The position numbers and the translations under genes were made by a program. From contig CAVTLG010000011.1 of NCBI GenBank assembly GCA_963735495.1, positions 372,001 through 436,000 of the forward strand: a stretch of DNA of 64,000 nt, read 5' to 3'. The notes beneath the pieces are model-generated. The model had not been told where the DNA came from, did no database searches, and worked only from the letters and a program-made list of their open reading frames with translations. Positions 44,528 through 53,614 of the stretch are shown one piece after another. Positions within the stretch are counted from its first letter, which is position 1; the number at the start of each line of letters is the position of its first letter. This stretch comes from CAVTLG01 sp963735495 (GTDB lineage Bacteria > Chloroflexota > Ktedonobacteria > Ktedonobacterales > Ktedonobacteraceae).

Positions 44528-45190
44528 CTACTTGATAGCTACTACCGTGACATCAAAGATGAGCGTGGCGTTAGCTGGAATGACACTGCCGGAGCCAGTG
44601 CTGCCATAAGCTAATGAAGCTGGAATGATCAGACGACGCTCCCCACCGGATTTCATGCCGACGAGTCCGACGTTCCAACCCGTAATCACACTGGCTGTCC
44701 CCAGCGGTTTAACAGCAAAGGGCGTCCCACCATCGCCGTACGTGCTATCAAACTTTTTGCCCGTCTTCTGTATCCATCCAGTATAGTCGACGTCCACCTC
44801 GTCGCCATTTTTGGCGGCTGGACCAACACCCTGCTTGATATCAATATATTGTAGTCCATCACTCAATGTGACTGTTTTTCCCGTGACTGCTGGCGGAGAG
44901 CTGGCGGGCGGTGTCGGTGTCGGTGCCACAGGTGTCGGCGTGATGAGCGCTTTGGCTGTCGCTGTGGCATGAGTATGGCTCGCTACGAGTTGAGCCGCAC
45001 TATAGCGCTGATAGCTCCAGAAGCCGAGATAGGCCAGACCTACGATCACTAGCGCAACAATACTGCTCAGGATAATCTGGCGGCGGCGGCGGCGGCGCGC
45101 TAGCCGCTGCAAACGCTCCTGCTGGCGCTGACCTGGACGTCCGCGCCTGGATGCAGCAGTACTCTGATTTTTTTTCTCTGTCTGCGTCAT
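44528..45190 (-). CDS. Membrane-anchored FKBP-type peptidyl-prolyl isomerase
   Basis: A 220-residue protein. A basic N-terminus with Arg runs ('RRGRPGQRQQERLQRLARRRRRRQ', key feature the Arg-rich block) is followed by one span at about 40-60 ('SIVALVIVGLAYLGFW'), a Pro/Thr-rich linker ('TPTPVAPTPTPPASSPP') and a C-terminal FKBP domain: 'DEVDVDYTGWIQKTGKKFDS', 'VITGWNVGLVGMKSGGERRLIIP', 'LAYGSTGSGSVIPANATLIFDV'. Prolyl isomerisation outside the cell membrane and help in folding secreted proteins is the likely role. The start has AGGAG about 11 bp upstream. It is upstream of, and in the same direction as, the pyr operon but separated by its promoter. Confidence 0.9.
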   Translation of the reverse strand: MTQTEKKNQSTAASRRGRPGQRQQERLQRLARRRRRRQIILSSIVALVIVGLAYLGFWSYQRYSAAQLVASHTHATATAKALITPTPVAPTPTPPASSPPAVTGKTVTLSDGLQYIDIKQGVGPAAKNGDEVDVDYTGWIQKTGKKFDSTYGDGGTPFAVKPLGTASVITGWNVGLVGMKSGGERRLIIPASLAYGSTGSGSVIPANATLIFDVTVVAIK

Positions 45191-45398
45191 GACATTCTTT
45201 TCTCCTCTACGTGTTCAACTGAAGAATAGTAGACTGAGGTTACCATTATTTTAGGATTCTGACAAGAGGGCAAACCGACGCGCTCGTGCAATTCTGCAAT
45301 CACTTTCAACGATAACAATATCATGAGGTAAAATAGTGTCAGGGCTTTGTTATCTACTCATTCGAGGTGGCTCGACTACCGAAGGGAGATGATACCAC

Positions 45399-48300
45399 AT
45401 GGGATTTAACAGGCAAAATGTCTTACAGTACCTCAATATAGGTAATTTTCACATGCTTCTGATTGAAGAACTGGGCTGGGATCTTTCCACTGAGCAAGCT
45501 CATGTCATTTCCATCGATCAACAATTGTATACGCTGCACCCATTAGCCCAAAAACGTCACATCACCACGTATCTTTGCGGGCCAACAAGCGCAGGAAATC
45601 TCCCGGACAAAATTACGCGTAGCAAAATTGCCAAAACCGTCTCTAGCTTTGCGCATGAACATATCATCATCTACACAACAGCAAGCAAAGATCAGCAGAT
45701 ATGGCAAGCACTACAACGCGAGTTTGCGTTCTACAAAGGTCTTTCCAACGATCTACTGCTAGAAAAACTACGAGTCATCGCCACGGACATCTCCGAAGAG
45801 AATGCACTGGGCACCACCAGAGTAGCGCTTAAAGTGCGCCAGGCTTTTGATGTAGAACACATTACACAGAAATTTTATGCAAAATTCCAGATCGAACACG
45901 CCGCTTTCCTGGATTTCATTGATGGCATCACAACGTTAGTCGATAAAGAATGGTATGCCTCCCTGATGCTCAATCGTTTGATGTTTGTCTACTTCATTCA
46001 GAAAAAGGGCTTTCTCGACAACAACCTTAACTATTTACCAGATAAACTACAGATGATGAAAGAGCGCGTTGGGCAAGGTCAGTTCTTCTCGTTCTATCGT
46101 CATTTCCTTTTGCGCCTCTTTCATGATGGGCTGGGAAAACAGAAACAGCAGCGCTCCCATGAGTTAGATACACTATTAGGCGATGTGCCTTTCCTCAATG
46201 GTGGACTCTTCGAAGTCCATGAACTAGAACAAGGATACACGGCTATACATATACCAGATGCAGCATTTGAGCGGATCTTTACTTTTTTTGACGCCTATCA
46301 GTGGCATATCGACGAGCAGCCTCTCCAACACGACGGGGAAATCAATCCTGACGTACTCGGCCATATCTTTGAAAAGTATATTAACCAGAAGCAGATGGGC
46401 GCTTACTATACCAAAGAAGATATTACCGCGTACATGAGCAAACATACGATCATACCGTGGATTTTCCAGGCAGCCCAGCAAAAATATGCTGCCGCATTTC
46501 AAAAAGAAGCGCCTCTCTGGCAACAGCTACGCACCCACCCTGAACGCTACATCACTGAAACCATTTGTACCGCGCAACACCTGCCTACCGAGACAGAGCG
46601 CGAATATCAGACGCGCCGTACCCGTTATAGTCAACTGATGACGCGTATCGCAGCCGGTGAGGTTGCCTCACTCAACGACTTTATTAGCTACAACCTGGAC
46701 AGCCAGCTCTTTCTACAAGACAGCATTGAAGCCTGTACAGACACGAAACTCTTACGTGCTTTTTATGAAAGCATTGCACATATTACTATCCTGGACCCTA
46801 CCTGTGGTTCTGGAGCATTCCTTTTCGCAGCCCTGAATATCCTGCAGCCGCTCTATACCTGTTGTTTACAGCGCATGCAAAGCATCGTCATAGCTGCTGA
46901 TGGACAGAACGACACGCCTACCGCTATCACCGATATACAACTCTTCCGCGAGATCCTACAAAGTGTGCAGAAACATGTGAGTCCCGCCTATTTTATTTTG
47001 AAAGCTATCGCGATTAACAATCTTTACGGGGTCGATATTATGAAAGAGGCGGTTGAAATTTGTAAATTGCGCCTGTTTCTGAAGCTCGCGGCACAACTCA
47101 AGCATGTTAGAGAAATTGAACCACTACCAGATATTGATTTCAATATTCGCCCTGGCAATACACTGGTAGGCTTTGCGCGCTATGGCGAGATACGCAAAAC
47201 GATTCTGGGAGAACAACAGCAAAAGATCGATTTCGCTCAGGCCATGGAGGCGATAGAGCACGCCGCGCAGGAGGTGGAACATGCGTGTACCTATTTCCGC
47301 GAGTTGCAAACACTGCTTCCCGCAGATCGACCTGACGACTACAAAGAGCAAAAACAGGCGCAAAGAGCAAAACTACAAGCACTCTGCACACAGCTTGATG
47401 GCTATCTGGCAAGCGAATACGGCATTGATCGACAACACCTGCCTACCGAACAAAGCTATCAACAGGCATTTCAGACATGGCGCAGCGGACATCAGCCGTT
47501 GCATTGGTTTCTTGAGTTCTATGGCATTATGCAGCGTGGCGGCTTTGATGTCGTCATCGGCAATCCTCCCTATATTGAGTACAGCAAGATCAGACAGGCA
47601 TATAAAGTGCAGGGATATGAGACAGAGAGCTGTGGCAATCTTTATGCGGCAGTCATCGAGCGCGCCCTGCAGCTCTGTCGCAGTGGAGAAAGCTATCTTG
47701 GCCTGATTGTGCCGCTGAGCATCTGTGGAGGTGAACGCTTTGCGCAGTTGCGCACGACCATCAGGCACAATACATCCCATCTCTGGCTCGCAAACTTTGA
47801 AATATTCCCTTGCCGTCTTTTTGATGGTGCTTTTCAGCGTCTCTCTATCCTACTTGCCAGGCATGCACACACACAACACCCATCCCTATCCCTACACGTC
47901 ACAAAACTGCAACGCTGGTACGCCACAGAACGTCCGCACTTGATCGATCTGATTACGTATACCGCAGCACAAAATCAAGTCAAGCCACAGGTCTTTCCAA
48001 TGCTCGCAGCAGCACACCAGGATAGCATTCTACAAAAAATAGCAGTGAAAGCTGCCCACGATAGCATAGCCAAAGCCCTGTATCCGCGCGTAACTGCACA
48101 CTTTATCTATTACCAGGAAGCGACCAATTATTGGATAAAAGCAACCTGTCGTATCCCCTTCTATAGCAAGAATGGCGTCGTGATGGAACCGCAGCATGGG
48201 AGATTTCTCTACTTCCAGGACGCAGACACCGCCCATACGGTGATGGCCATCCTCAATAGTTCGCTGTTTTATGTATGGTTCGCCACCTATGCAGACGGTT

Positions 48301-48614
48301 TTCACCTCTCACACGGACTCGTCAAAAATTTTCCGCTGACCAGAGATCTCTATACAGTCGACGCACTGGCACAGCTTGCACTACGCCTGGAAAGCGATAT
48401 ACAAGTTCATGCTCGCAGGAGTACAAGAAATAAAGCGGGACTCTCTATCGAGTTAGAGGAGTATCGCATGCTCTACTCTAAACCATTATTGGACGAAATC
48501 GATGGCGTGCTGGCGCGCTATTATGACTTTACATCGGCAGAATTCGACTTTATTATCAACTATGATAGCAAGTACCGCATGGGTCGCGAAGGCAACAACG
48601 ACCAGAACGGCTAA
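45399..48614 (+). CDS. Large N6-adenine DNA methyltransferase, Eco57I/PglX-like (1)
   Basis: A 1071-residue protein of the type IIG/BREX-PglX superfamily. An N-terminal region of about 450 residues with no clear nuclease motif includes 'WYASLMLNRLMFVYFIQKKGFL' (family core 'LNRLMFVYF') and 'HIFEKYINQKQMGAYYTKEDI'. The methyltransferase core follows: motif I 'LDPTCGSGAFLF' at about 463, 'NNLYGVDIMKEAVEICKLRL', and catalytic 'GFDVVIGNPPYIEY' at about 720. A target-recognition region and the ending 'FDFIINYDSKYRMG' follow. It would methylate adenine in DNA using S-adenosylmethionine. Related genes are at 49980 and 57132. Upstream is divergent from the FKBP gene. Confidence 0.88.
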   Translation: MGFNRQNVLQYLNIGNFHMLLIEELGWDLSTEQAHVISIDQQLYTLHPLAQKRHITTYLCGPTSAGNLPDKITRSKIAKTVSSFAHEHIIIYTTASKDQQIWQALQREFAFYKGLSNDLLLEKLRVIATDISEENALGTTRVALKVRQAFDVEHITQKFYAKFQIEHAAFLDFIDGITTLVDKEWYASLMLNRLMFVYFIQKKGFLDNNLNYLPDKLQMMKERVGQGQFFSFYRHFLLRLFHDGLGKQKQQRSHELDTLLGDVPFLNGGLFEVHELEQGYTAIHIPDAAFERIFTFFDAYQWHIDEQPLQHDGEINPDVLGHIFEKYINQKQMGAYYTKEDITAYMSKHTIIPWIFQAAQQKYAAAFQKEAPLWQQLRTHPERYITETICTAQHLPTETEREYQTRRTRYSQLMTRIAAGEVASLNDFISYNLDSQLFLQDSIEACTDTKLLRAFYESIAHITILDPTCGSGAFLFAALNILQPLYTCCLQRMQSIVIAADGQNDTPTAITDIQLFREILQSVQKHVSPAYFILKAIAINNLYGVDIMKEAVEICKLRLFLKLAAQLKHVREIEPLPDIDFNIRPGNTLVGFARYGEIRKTILGEQQQKIDFAQAMEAIEHAAQEVEHACTYFRELQTLLPADRPDDYKEQKQAQRAKLQALCTQLDGYLASEYGIDRQHLPTEQSYQQAFQTWRSGHQPLHWFLEFYGIMQRGGFDVVIGNPPYIEYSKIRQAYKVQGYETESCGNLYAAVIERALQLCRSGESYLGLIVPLSICGGERFAQLRTTIRHNTSHLWLANFEIFPCRLFDGAFQRLSILLARHAHTQHPSLSLHVTKLQRWYATERPHLIDLITYTAAQNQVKPQVFPMLAAAHQDSILQKIAVKAAHDSIAKALYPRVTAHFIYYQEATNYWIKATCRIPFYSKNGVVMEPQHGRFLYFQDADTAHTVMAILNSSLFYVWFATYADGFHLSHGLVKNFPLTRDLYTVDALAQLALRLESDIQVHARRSTRNKAGLSIELEEYRMLYSKPLLDEIDGVLARYYDFTSAEFDFIINYDSKYRMGREGNNDQNG

Positions 48615-48627
48615 CATAGCCAGGATC

Positions 48628-48813
48628 ATGGAGACGTTCCCTGGCAGTGGAGCATCTGCGAAAAAACCTTCTGGCAGACGTCTTCTCTATAACGAAGGCA
48701 AAAACATTCGCCTGCAAAGCGAAAAATGCTTTCTAGATTTTGAGAAAGGACATTTGAGCATCACTGCATACCTCCATCCGACTGGAGAGAGAATCCTGAC
48801 GATGCTCACCTGA
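48628..48813 (+). CDS. Possible small protein, unknown
   Basis: An ATG at 48628, after a weak AGGA, opens 61 codons ('METFPGSG...NEGKNIRLQSEKCFLDF...') ending nine bases before the next gene. The C-terminal half has an even, protein-like composition but no domain I recognise. It may be translated with the lipoprotein gene or be chance coding. Confidence 0.3.
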   Translation: METFPGSGASAKKPSGRRLLYNEGKNIRLQSEKCFLDFEKGHLSITAYLHPTGERILTMLT

Positions 48814-48822
48814 TAACCACCT

Positions 48823-49632
48823 ATGCGCAACCCTTTTTCCCAGACCAGCTCGCGCCTCCTGCTGGAAATCGGTTGTCTGCTACTACTCCTGCCGCTCTCG
48901 GCCTGCAGCAGTCTGCCCTTTGGCGGAAGTAGCTCGACCTCAACTCCGACCAGTGCGCCAACGCATGTAGCAGCGCAACCAACCATTCCTGCACTTCCCA
49001 CCGGTATTCCTACAGTACTACCGACCAGTATCCCAGCCAATCTACTTCTCACCCAGAATCTGATTGTCAATGGGAATGCAGAAGCTGGACCTGGCACAAC
49101 CGATGAAAACACTATCGAGCCAATCCCTGGTTGGACTCGTCATGGCAGCATTGATGTGATCCAATATGCATCCAGTAGCGGCGGCAGCTACATCGGTCTC
49201 ACCGATCCCGGCCCCTCGGATCGGGGGAAAAATTACTTCTACGGTGGGGTTGATGATGTCGCTAACTACGGAGATAATACTACCACCAGTATTACGCAAA
49301 CGATCAATGTCTCTCTGGCCTCCGTGCTGATTTCTCAGGGCCATATCCAGTTTACCCTCTCTGGATGGCTGGGAGGCTATGGCGGTCAGGATGATCATGC
49401 GCAATTGACCGTGCTGTTCGTCTCGTCCAGCGGTCAGAAGTTGAGCACCGCCAGCATTGGTCCCGTGCTGGATGCTGACCGTAATCAGCAGTCTGGACTC
49501 GTTGCCCGTAGTACCACAGGCCAGGTGCCTGCCGCGACTACGGCCATTCAGGTCACGCTCACCATGACTAAAGTGTCGGGCAGTGACAACGATGGCTCAG
49601 CAGATGACCTTTCCTTGCTCTTTCACATCTAA
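48823..49632 (+). CDS. Secreted lipoprotein with beta-sandwich-like domain
   Basis: A 269-residue lipoprotein. The N-terminal signal 'LLLLLPLSAC' has a lipobox (LSAC) with the Cys at about residue 28, followed by a Ser/Thr/Pro-rich linker ('SSSTSTPTSAPTHVAAQPT') and a C-terminal domain beginning 'NLIVNGNAEAGPGT', a pattern common in carbohydrate-binding-like jelly-roll domains ('SDNDGSADDLSLLF' near the end). It would be anchored outside the cytoplasmic membrane. It lies between two methyltransferase genes in the same direction but nothing ties it to DNA modification. It may be an unrelated cargo gene. Function unknown. Confidence 0.75.
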   Translation: MRNPFSQTSSRLLLEIGCLLLLLPLSACSSLPFGGSSSTSTPTSAPTHVAAQPTIPALPTGIPTVLPTSIPANLLLTQNLIVNGNAEAGPGTTDENTIEPIPGWTRHGSIDVIQYASSSGGSYIGLTDPGPSDRGKNYFYGGVDDVANYGDNTTTSITQTINVSLASVLISQGHIQFTLSGWLGGYGGQDDHAQLTVLFVSSSGQKLSTASIGPVLDADRNQQSGLVARSTTGQVPAATTAIQVTLTMTKVSGSDNDGSADDLSLLFHI

Positions 49633-49979
49633 CAAAGGATGGTAGACCGCCATCACAGCGCAAACGTTCTGGTATCCAGATAGAAGGGAACGGTGCAGCT
49701 TGCTCTATGCCAGTCTCTTCGTCCTTCTGGATACCATTTGAGTCGAGAGCTTCGTCCTCTGTGATAGCTATTTGCGGATTGCTGCTTTACAAGTGCGAAG
49801 TTAGAACTTATTATAGGCTACAGTTATGCATGCCACATAACGAAACGGCAGTGGCATACTTCGATAGATGGAAAGAAGACGCGTTTCATGACAAAAAATG
49901 CGCAACAAGTACAGCGCACATTCAGATGTTTCGACTTCAAATTCCTTTTTCTTGACATGGTAAAGCCAGGAGGAAGCAT
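49633..49979. other. Spacer upstream of methyltransferase 2
   Basis: 347 bp without a recognisable gene. An inverted repeat (TGGTATCCAG at 49670-49679 and CTGGATACCA at 49727-49736, 10 bp perfect, plus AAGG/CCTT inside) forms a long-loop hairpin that may end the lipoprotein transcript; there is no T-run. The end holds AGGAGGA, the ribosome site of the next gene. Confidence 0.5.
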
Positions 49980-52900
49980 TTGACACTCGATATTAAACGG
50001 ACACGCGACTTCTTGCAAGCATTCGACTTCAAAGCTTTGTTCAACGAATTAGGCTGGGATCAGCCAAAAAATACAAAAACTGAGCAAAGCACCACGCAAG
50101 ATCAATCCTATACACGCAGAGAGATTGCGGAACTCGCAGGGGTTGCTGTTTTCGAGATAGTGATGTCAGATGAGAAAATTCCAGATGCCAAAACACGTCG
50201 GGTTGTCTATAAAGAGATCTCATCGCTCAGCCGTGAAAATCTCCTGATCTTTCTCGACAGCCAGCGCACACAAAGCCTGTGGTATTGGATAAAGCACGAT
50301 GGCAACAGATCAGAACCCCGTGACCATCTTTATGTGAGAGGACAACCGGGTGATCTCTCGCTGGGCAAACTTGAAAAAATGCTCTTTGATGTAAGCGACT
50401 TTGACCAGTCTGGGAATATCTCTGTAATTGAAGTAGCCAATCGATTACAAAGCGCTCTTGATATTGAGCATGTGACAAAGCGCTTCTATGAAGACTTCAA
50501 AGCAGAACATCAACGTTTTCTAGACACAATTACAGGTATTGATGACGACCGTGATCGTCGTTGGTATGCATCCGTCATACTCAACCGCTTGATGTTTATC
50601 TATTTCTTACAACGCAAATGGTTTATCGATGACGGAAATTCTCATTATCTCCAGGATAAATTAGCAGAGTCTACCCAACGCTGCACAGATACCTACTACA
50701 GTGAGTTTCTGCACCTGCTCTTCTTTGAAGGCTTCGCAAAACCTCCAGAAGAACGCAGCGAAGCCGCTCAAAGTCTGCTCGGCAAGATTGTATACCTGAA
50801 TGGAGGGCTGTTCCTACCACATCCCGTTGAGAAACGCTGGCCCGCTATTCAAATTCCAGATCAAGCATTTAAAGATCTCTTTGCATTATTTTCTCATTAC
50901 TCATGGAACCTGGATGATACACCAGGCGGCCTGGACAATGAGATTAGCCCACACGTACTCGGCTATATCTTTGAGAAATATATCAACCAGAAATCTTATG
51001 GTGCCTACTACACACGCCCAGAAATTACCGAATACCTTTGTGACCATACGATCCACACACTCATATTGGAGCGCATCAACCTTTCAGGCATTCCAGGCAT
51101 AAGACAAGGTCGTCACTTCGACAGCATAGAAGAGATGTTGATGAACCTTGACACAAGGCTCTGCCGCGACCTGCTCGCGATGCTCCCAAAAATTTCCCTG
51201 CTTGATCCTGCCTGTGGTTCTGGTGCATTCCTCGTTTCGGCTATGAACACCTTGATGAAAATCTATGGCGCAATCACCGGGAAAATTGAATACCTGCACG
51301 ATAACTACCTGACCGACTGGCTGAAGCAAGCCAGAACAGAACATGATAGCTTAAACTATTACATCAAAAAGAAAATCATCACCGAGAACCTCTTTGGCGT
51401 TGATATTATGGAAGAGGCAACTGAAATTGCCAAACTCCGTCTTTTCCTCGCGCTCGTATCTTCAGTCAACAGCGTTGATCAATTAGAGCCGCTGCCCAAT
51501 ATTGACTTCAACATTCTGCCAGGTAACTCCCTGATTGGCTTTCTGCAAGTAAACGAAGCAGTATTTAACACACATCCAACACAACTAAATCTCTTCCAAA
51601 GACGCTATCAAGAACTTGTAGAAGAGAAAAACAGCCTGATTCAAGAGTATAAAAACACGCGCAGATACATGAAAGACCTACGCGTACTACGTGACACAAT
51701 TCAAATGCACCGCGATGACGCAACCCTTAATCTTAACGAACTCTTATTAGATGATTTTAAGCAACTGGGGGTGAAATATGAACAGGCCACATGGGATAGC
51801 CAAAAGCAAGCGGAGGGGAAGTCAAAAAAGCGCGCGCTCAACCTCAAAGATATTGCCACACTGCATCCATTCCATTGGGGATATGAGTTTGACCGCGTCA
51901 TGAATGAACAAGGTGGCTTCGATATCATTATTACCAATCCACCCTGGGAAACGCTCAAGCCTCAAGCCAAAGAGTTTTTCGCCACGCATTCCAAACTGGT
52001 CAGTATAAACAAGATGCGTATCGAAGAGTTTGAAACGGAAAGGACAAAGCTGCTGCAAGACGACGCAGTCCGCGCTGAATGGTTAGACTATCAAAATAGC
52101 TTCCCCTATCAAAGTGTCTATTTCCGCGCCGCACCGCAATATACAAATCAGGTGTCAACAGTCAACGGCAAAAGATCAGGTAGCGACATCAATCTCTACA
52201 AACTCTTCACAGAGCAGTGCTATAATCTCTTACGCGAAGGTGGACAATGTGGCATTGTTGTACCAAGCGGCATCTATACCGACCTGGGAACCAAACAGCT
52301 ACGAGAAATGTTGTTTAAGCAAACACAAATCACAGGTATGTTTTGTTTTGAAAATCGCAAAACCATTTTTGAAGGTGTTGATAGCCGCTTTAAATTTGCC
52401 GTTTTGACCTTTGAAAAGGGGAGACACACACAAACCTTTCCAGCAGCTTTCATGCGACACGAGGCAACAGAGCTAGAGCGCTTCCCCAGATATGGAGCAC
52501 TGCATCTGTCGGTCGATCTCATTCAACGTCTTTCACCTGATTCTCTTTCAATAATGGAATTCAAAAATGATGTTGATATTCGCATTGCGCAGAAGATGCA
52601 AAAATTTCCACAGTTGGGAGAAAACCTCGCACATACATGGAACTTCGTTCTGGGCAATGAATTCCATATGACCAATAGTAGCCACCTCTTCAAAACACAT
52701 CCCGCAGCAGGGTATTTACCTCTCTATGAGGGGAAAATGATCCATCAATTTACCCATACACTGAAACCACCACGCTATTGGATCAGCGAACAGGAGGGGC
52801 GCAACGCCATTATAGGACGCAATACTGATACCCAGCAAGTGCTCAACTATCAAAAATATCGTCTGGGACATAGAGCTATTGCACGTAGTACCGACGAGCG

Positions 52901-53507
52901 CACTATGATTGCCACGATTCTCCCACCTGATGTCTTCTTTGGACACTCCATCAATGCGACACGCAATGAACTCAGCGCGCAAGAACTCCTTTTTGTGACC
53001 GCGCTACTCAACAGCTTGGTGGTAGATTTCTTATTACGACAACGGGTCTCTGCCAACCTCACCATGTTCTATATCTATCAACTGCCTGTACCCCGCCTCA
53101 CTGAAGAAGATGCAGTCTTCAACATGGTGACAGAGCGCGCAGCTCAGCTTATCTGCACCACGCCAGAGTTTCAACAACTCTGGGAGACAGCGATGACTGA
53201 TTCTCTCTGGTTAACGGCGCATACAGCTACGACCATGACGCAACGAGCTAAACTGAGAGCCGAACTTGATGGCTTGATCGCACATATCTACGAACTTAGT
53301 GAAGAAGAGTTTTGTCATATGCTGGCAGCATTCCCATTAGTCGATTCGAGCATAAAGACGGCAGCAGTAAACGCATACCGTAAATTCGCGCTTGCGCCCG
53401 CCGACCTACAGCTTTTAGAGCTTGTTGCCAAAGGCGAAACTGATAAGGTAGAATTTAAAGAAGCTGCCTGCTGGAATACAAGAACACAGAAAAAAGATGA
53501 CCTATGA
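49980..53507 (+). CDS. Large N6-adenine DNA methyltransferase, Eco57I-like (2), C-terminus altered
   Basis: A 1175-residue relative of the protein at 45399, starting at TTG 49980 behind AGGAGGA. It shares 'YASVILNRLMFIYFLQRKWF' and 'YIFEKYINQKSYGAYYTRPEI', then motif I 'LDPACGSGAFLV', 'NLFGVDIMEEATEIAKLRL' and catalytic 'GFDIIITNPPWETL' (NPPW instead of NPPY; both work in the family). After the recognition region it has 'EEEFCHMLAAFPLV'. The last ~35 residues, 'LLELVAKGETDKVEFKEA', resemble the start of an AlbA_2/Schlafen DNA-binding domain, cut by an early stop. A remnant in another frame (53504-53614) matches the C-terminus of methyltransferase 1, so this end has been rearranged. The helicase gene follows. 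Confidence 0.87.
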   Translation: MTLDIKRTRDFLQAFDFKALFNELGWDQPKNTKTEQSTTQDQSYTRREIAELAGVAVFEIVMSDEKIPDAKTRRVVYKEISSLSRENLLIFLDSQRTQSLWYWIKHDGNRSEPRDHLYVRGQPGDLSLGKLEKMLFDVSDFDQSGNISVIEVANRLQSALDIEHVTKRFYEDFKAEHQRFLDTITGIDDDRDRRWYASVILNRLMFIYFLQRKWFIDDGNSHYLQDKLAESTQRCTDTYYSEFLHLLFFEGFAKPPEERSEAAQSLLGKIVYLNGGLFLPHPVEKRWPAIQIPDQAFKDLFALFSHYSWNLDDTPGGLDNEISPHVLGYIFEKYINQKSYGAYYTRPEITEYLCDHTIHTLILERINLSGIPGIRQGRHFDSIEEMLMNLDTRLCRDLLAMLPKISLLDPACGSGAFLVSAMNTLMKIYGAITGKIEYLHDNYLTDWLKQARTEHDSLNYYIKKKIITENLFGVDIMEEATEIAKLRLFLALVSSVNSVDQLEPLPNIDFNILPGNSLIGFLQVNEAVFNTHPTQLNLFQRRYQELVEEKNSLIQEYKNTRRYMKDLRVLRDTIQMHRDDATLNLNELLLDDFKQLGVKYEQATWDSQKQAEGKSKKRALNLKDIATLHPFHWGYEFDRVMNEQGGFDIIITNPPWETLKPQAKEFFATHSKLVSINKMRIEEFETERTKLLQDDAVRAEWLDYQNSFPYQSVYFRAAPQYTNQVSTVNGKRSGSDINLYKLFTEQCYNLLREGGQCGIVVPSGIYTDLGTKQLREMLFKQTQITGMFCFENRKTIFEGVDSRFKFAVLTFEKGRHTQTFPAAFMRHEATELERFPRYGALHLSVDLIQRLSPDSLSIMEFKNDVDIRIAQKMQKFPQLGENLAHTWNFVLGNEFHMTNSSHLFKTHPAAGYLPLYEGKMIHQFTHTLKPPRYWISEQEGRNAIIGRNTDTQQVLNYQKYRLGHRAIARSTDERTMIATILPPDVFFGHSINATRNELSAQELLFVTALLNSLVVDFLLRQRVSANLTMFYIYQLPVPRLTEEDAVFNMVTERAAQLICTTPEFQQLWETAMTDSLWLTAHTATTMTQRAKLRAELDGLIAHIYELSEEEFCHMLAAFPLVDSSIKTAAVNAYRKFALAPADLQLLELVAKGETDKVEFKEAACWNTRTQKKDDL

Positions 53508-53614
53508 AGCTGATAGCTATCGAAAGAACCGATGGAAGTAGAAGAATATCGATCATTACATATAACAGCAAAGACCGCATGGGACGGGGCAATGTTGAAG
53601 AGGAGGACGAGTAA
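53504..53614 (+). pseudogene. Remnant of a methyltransferase C-terminus
   Basis: A 36-codon frame ending TAATG with the helicase start. Its end 'IITYNSKDRMGRGN' matches 'IINYDSKYRMGREGN' from the protein at 45399, at both protein and DNA level. The overlap of its stop with the helicase ATG suggests it was once the end of a gene coupled to the helicase. The current upstream gene ends in a different frame at 53507. Confidence 0.65.
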
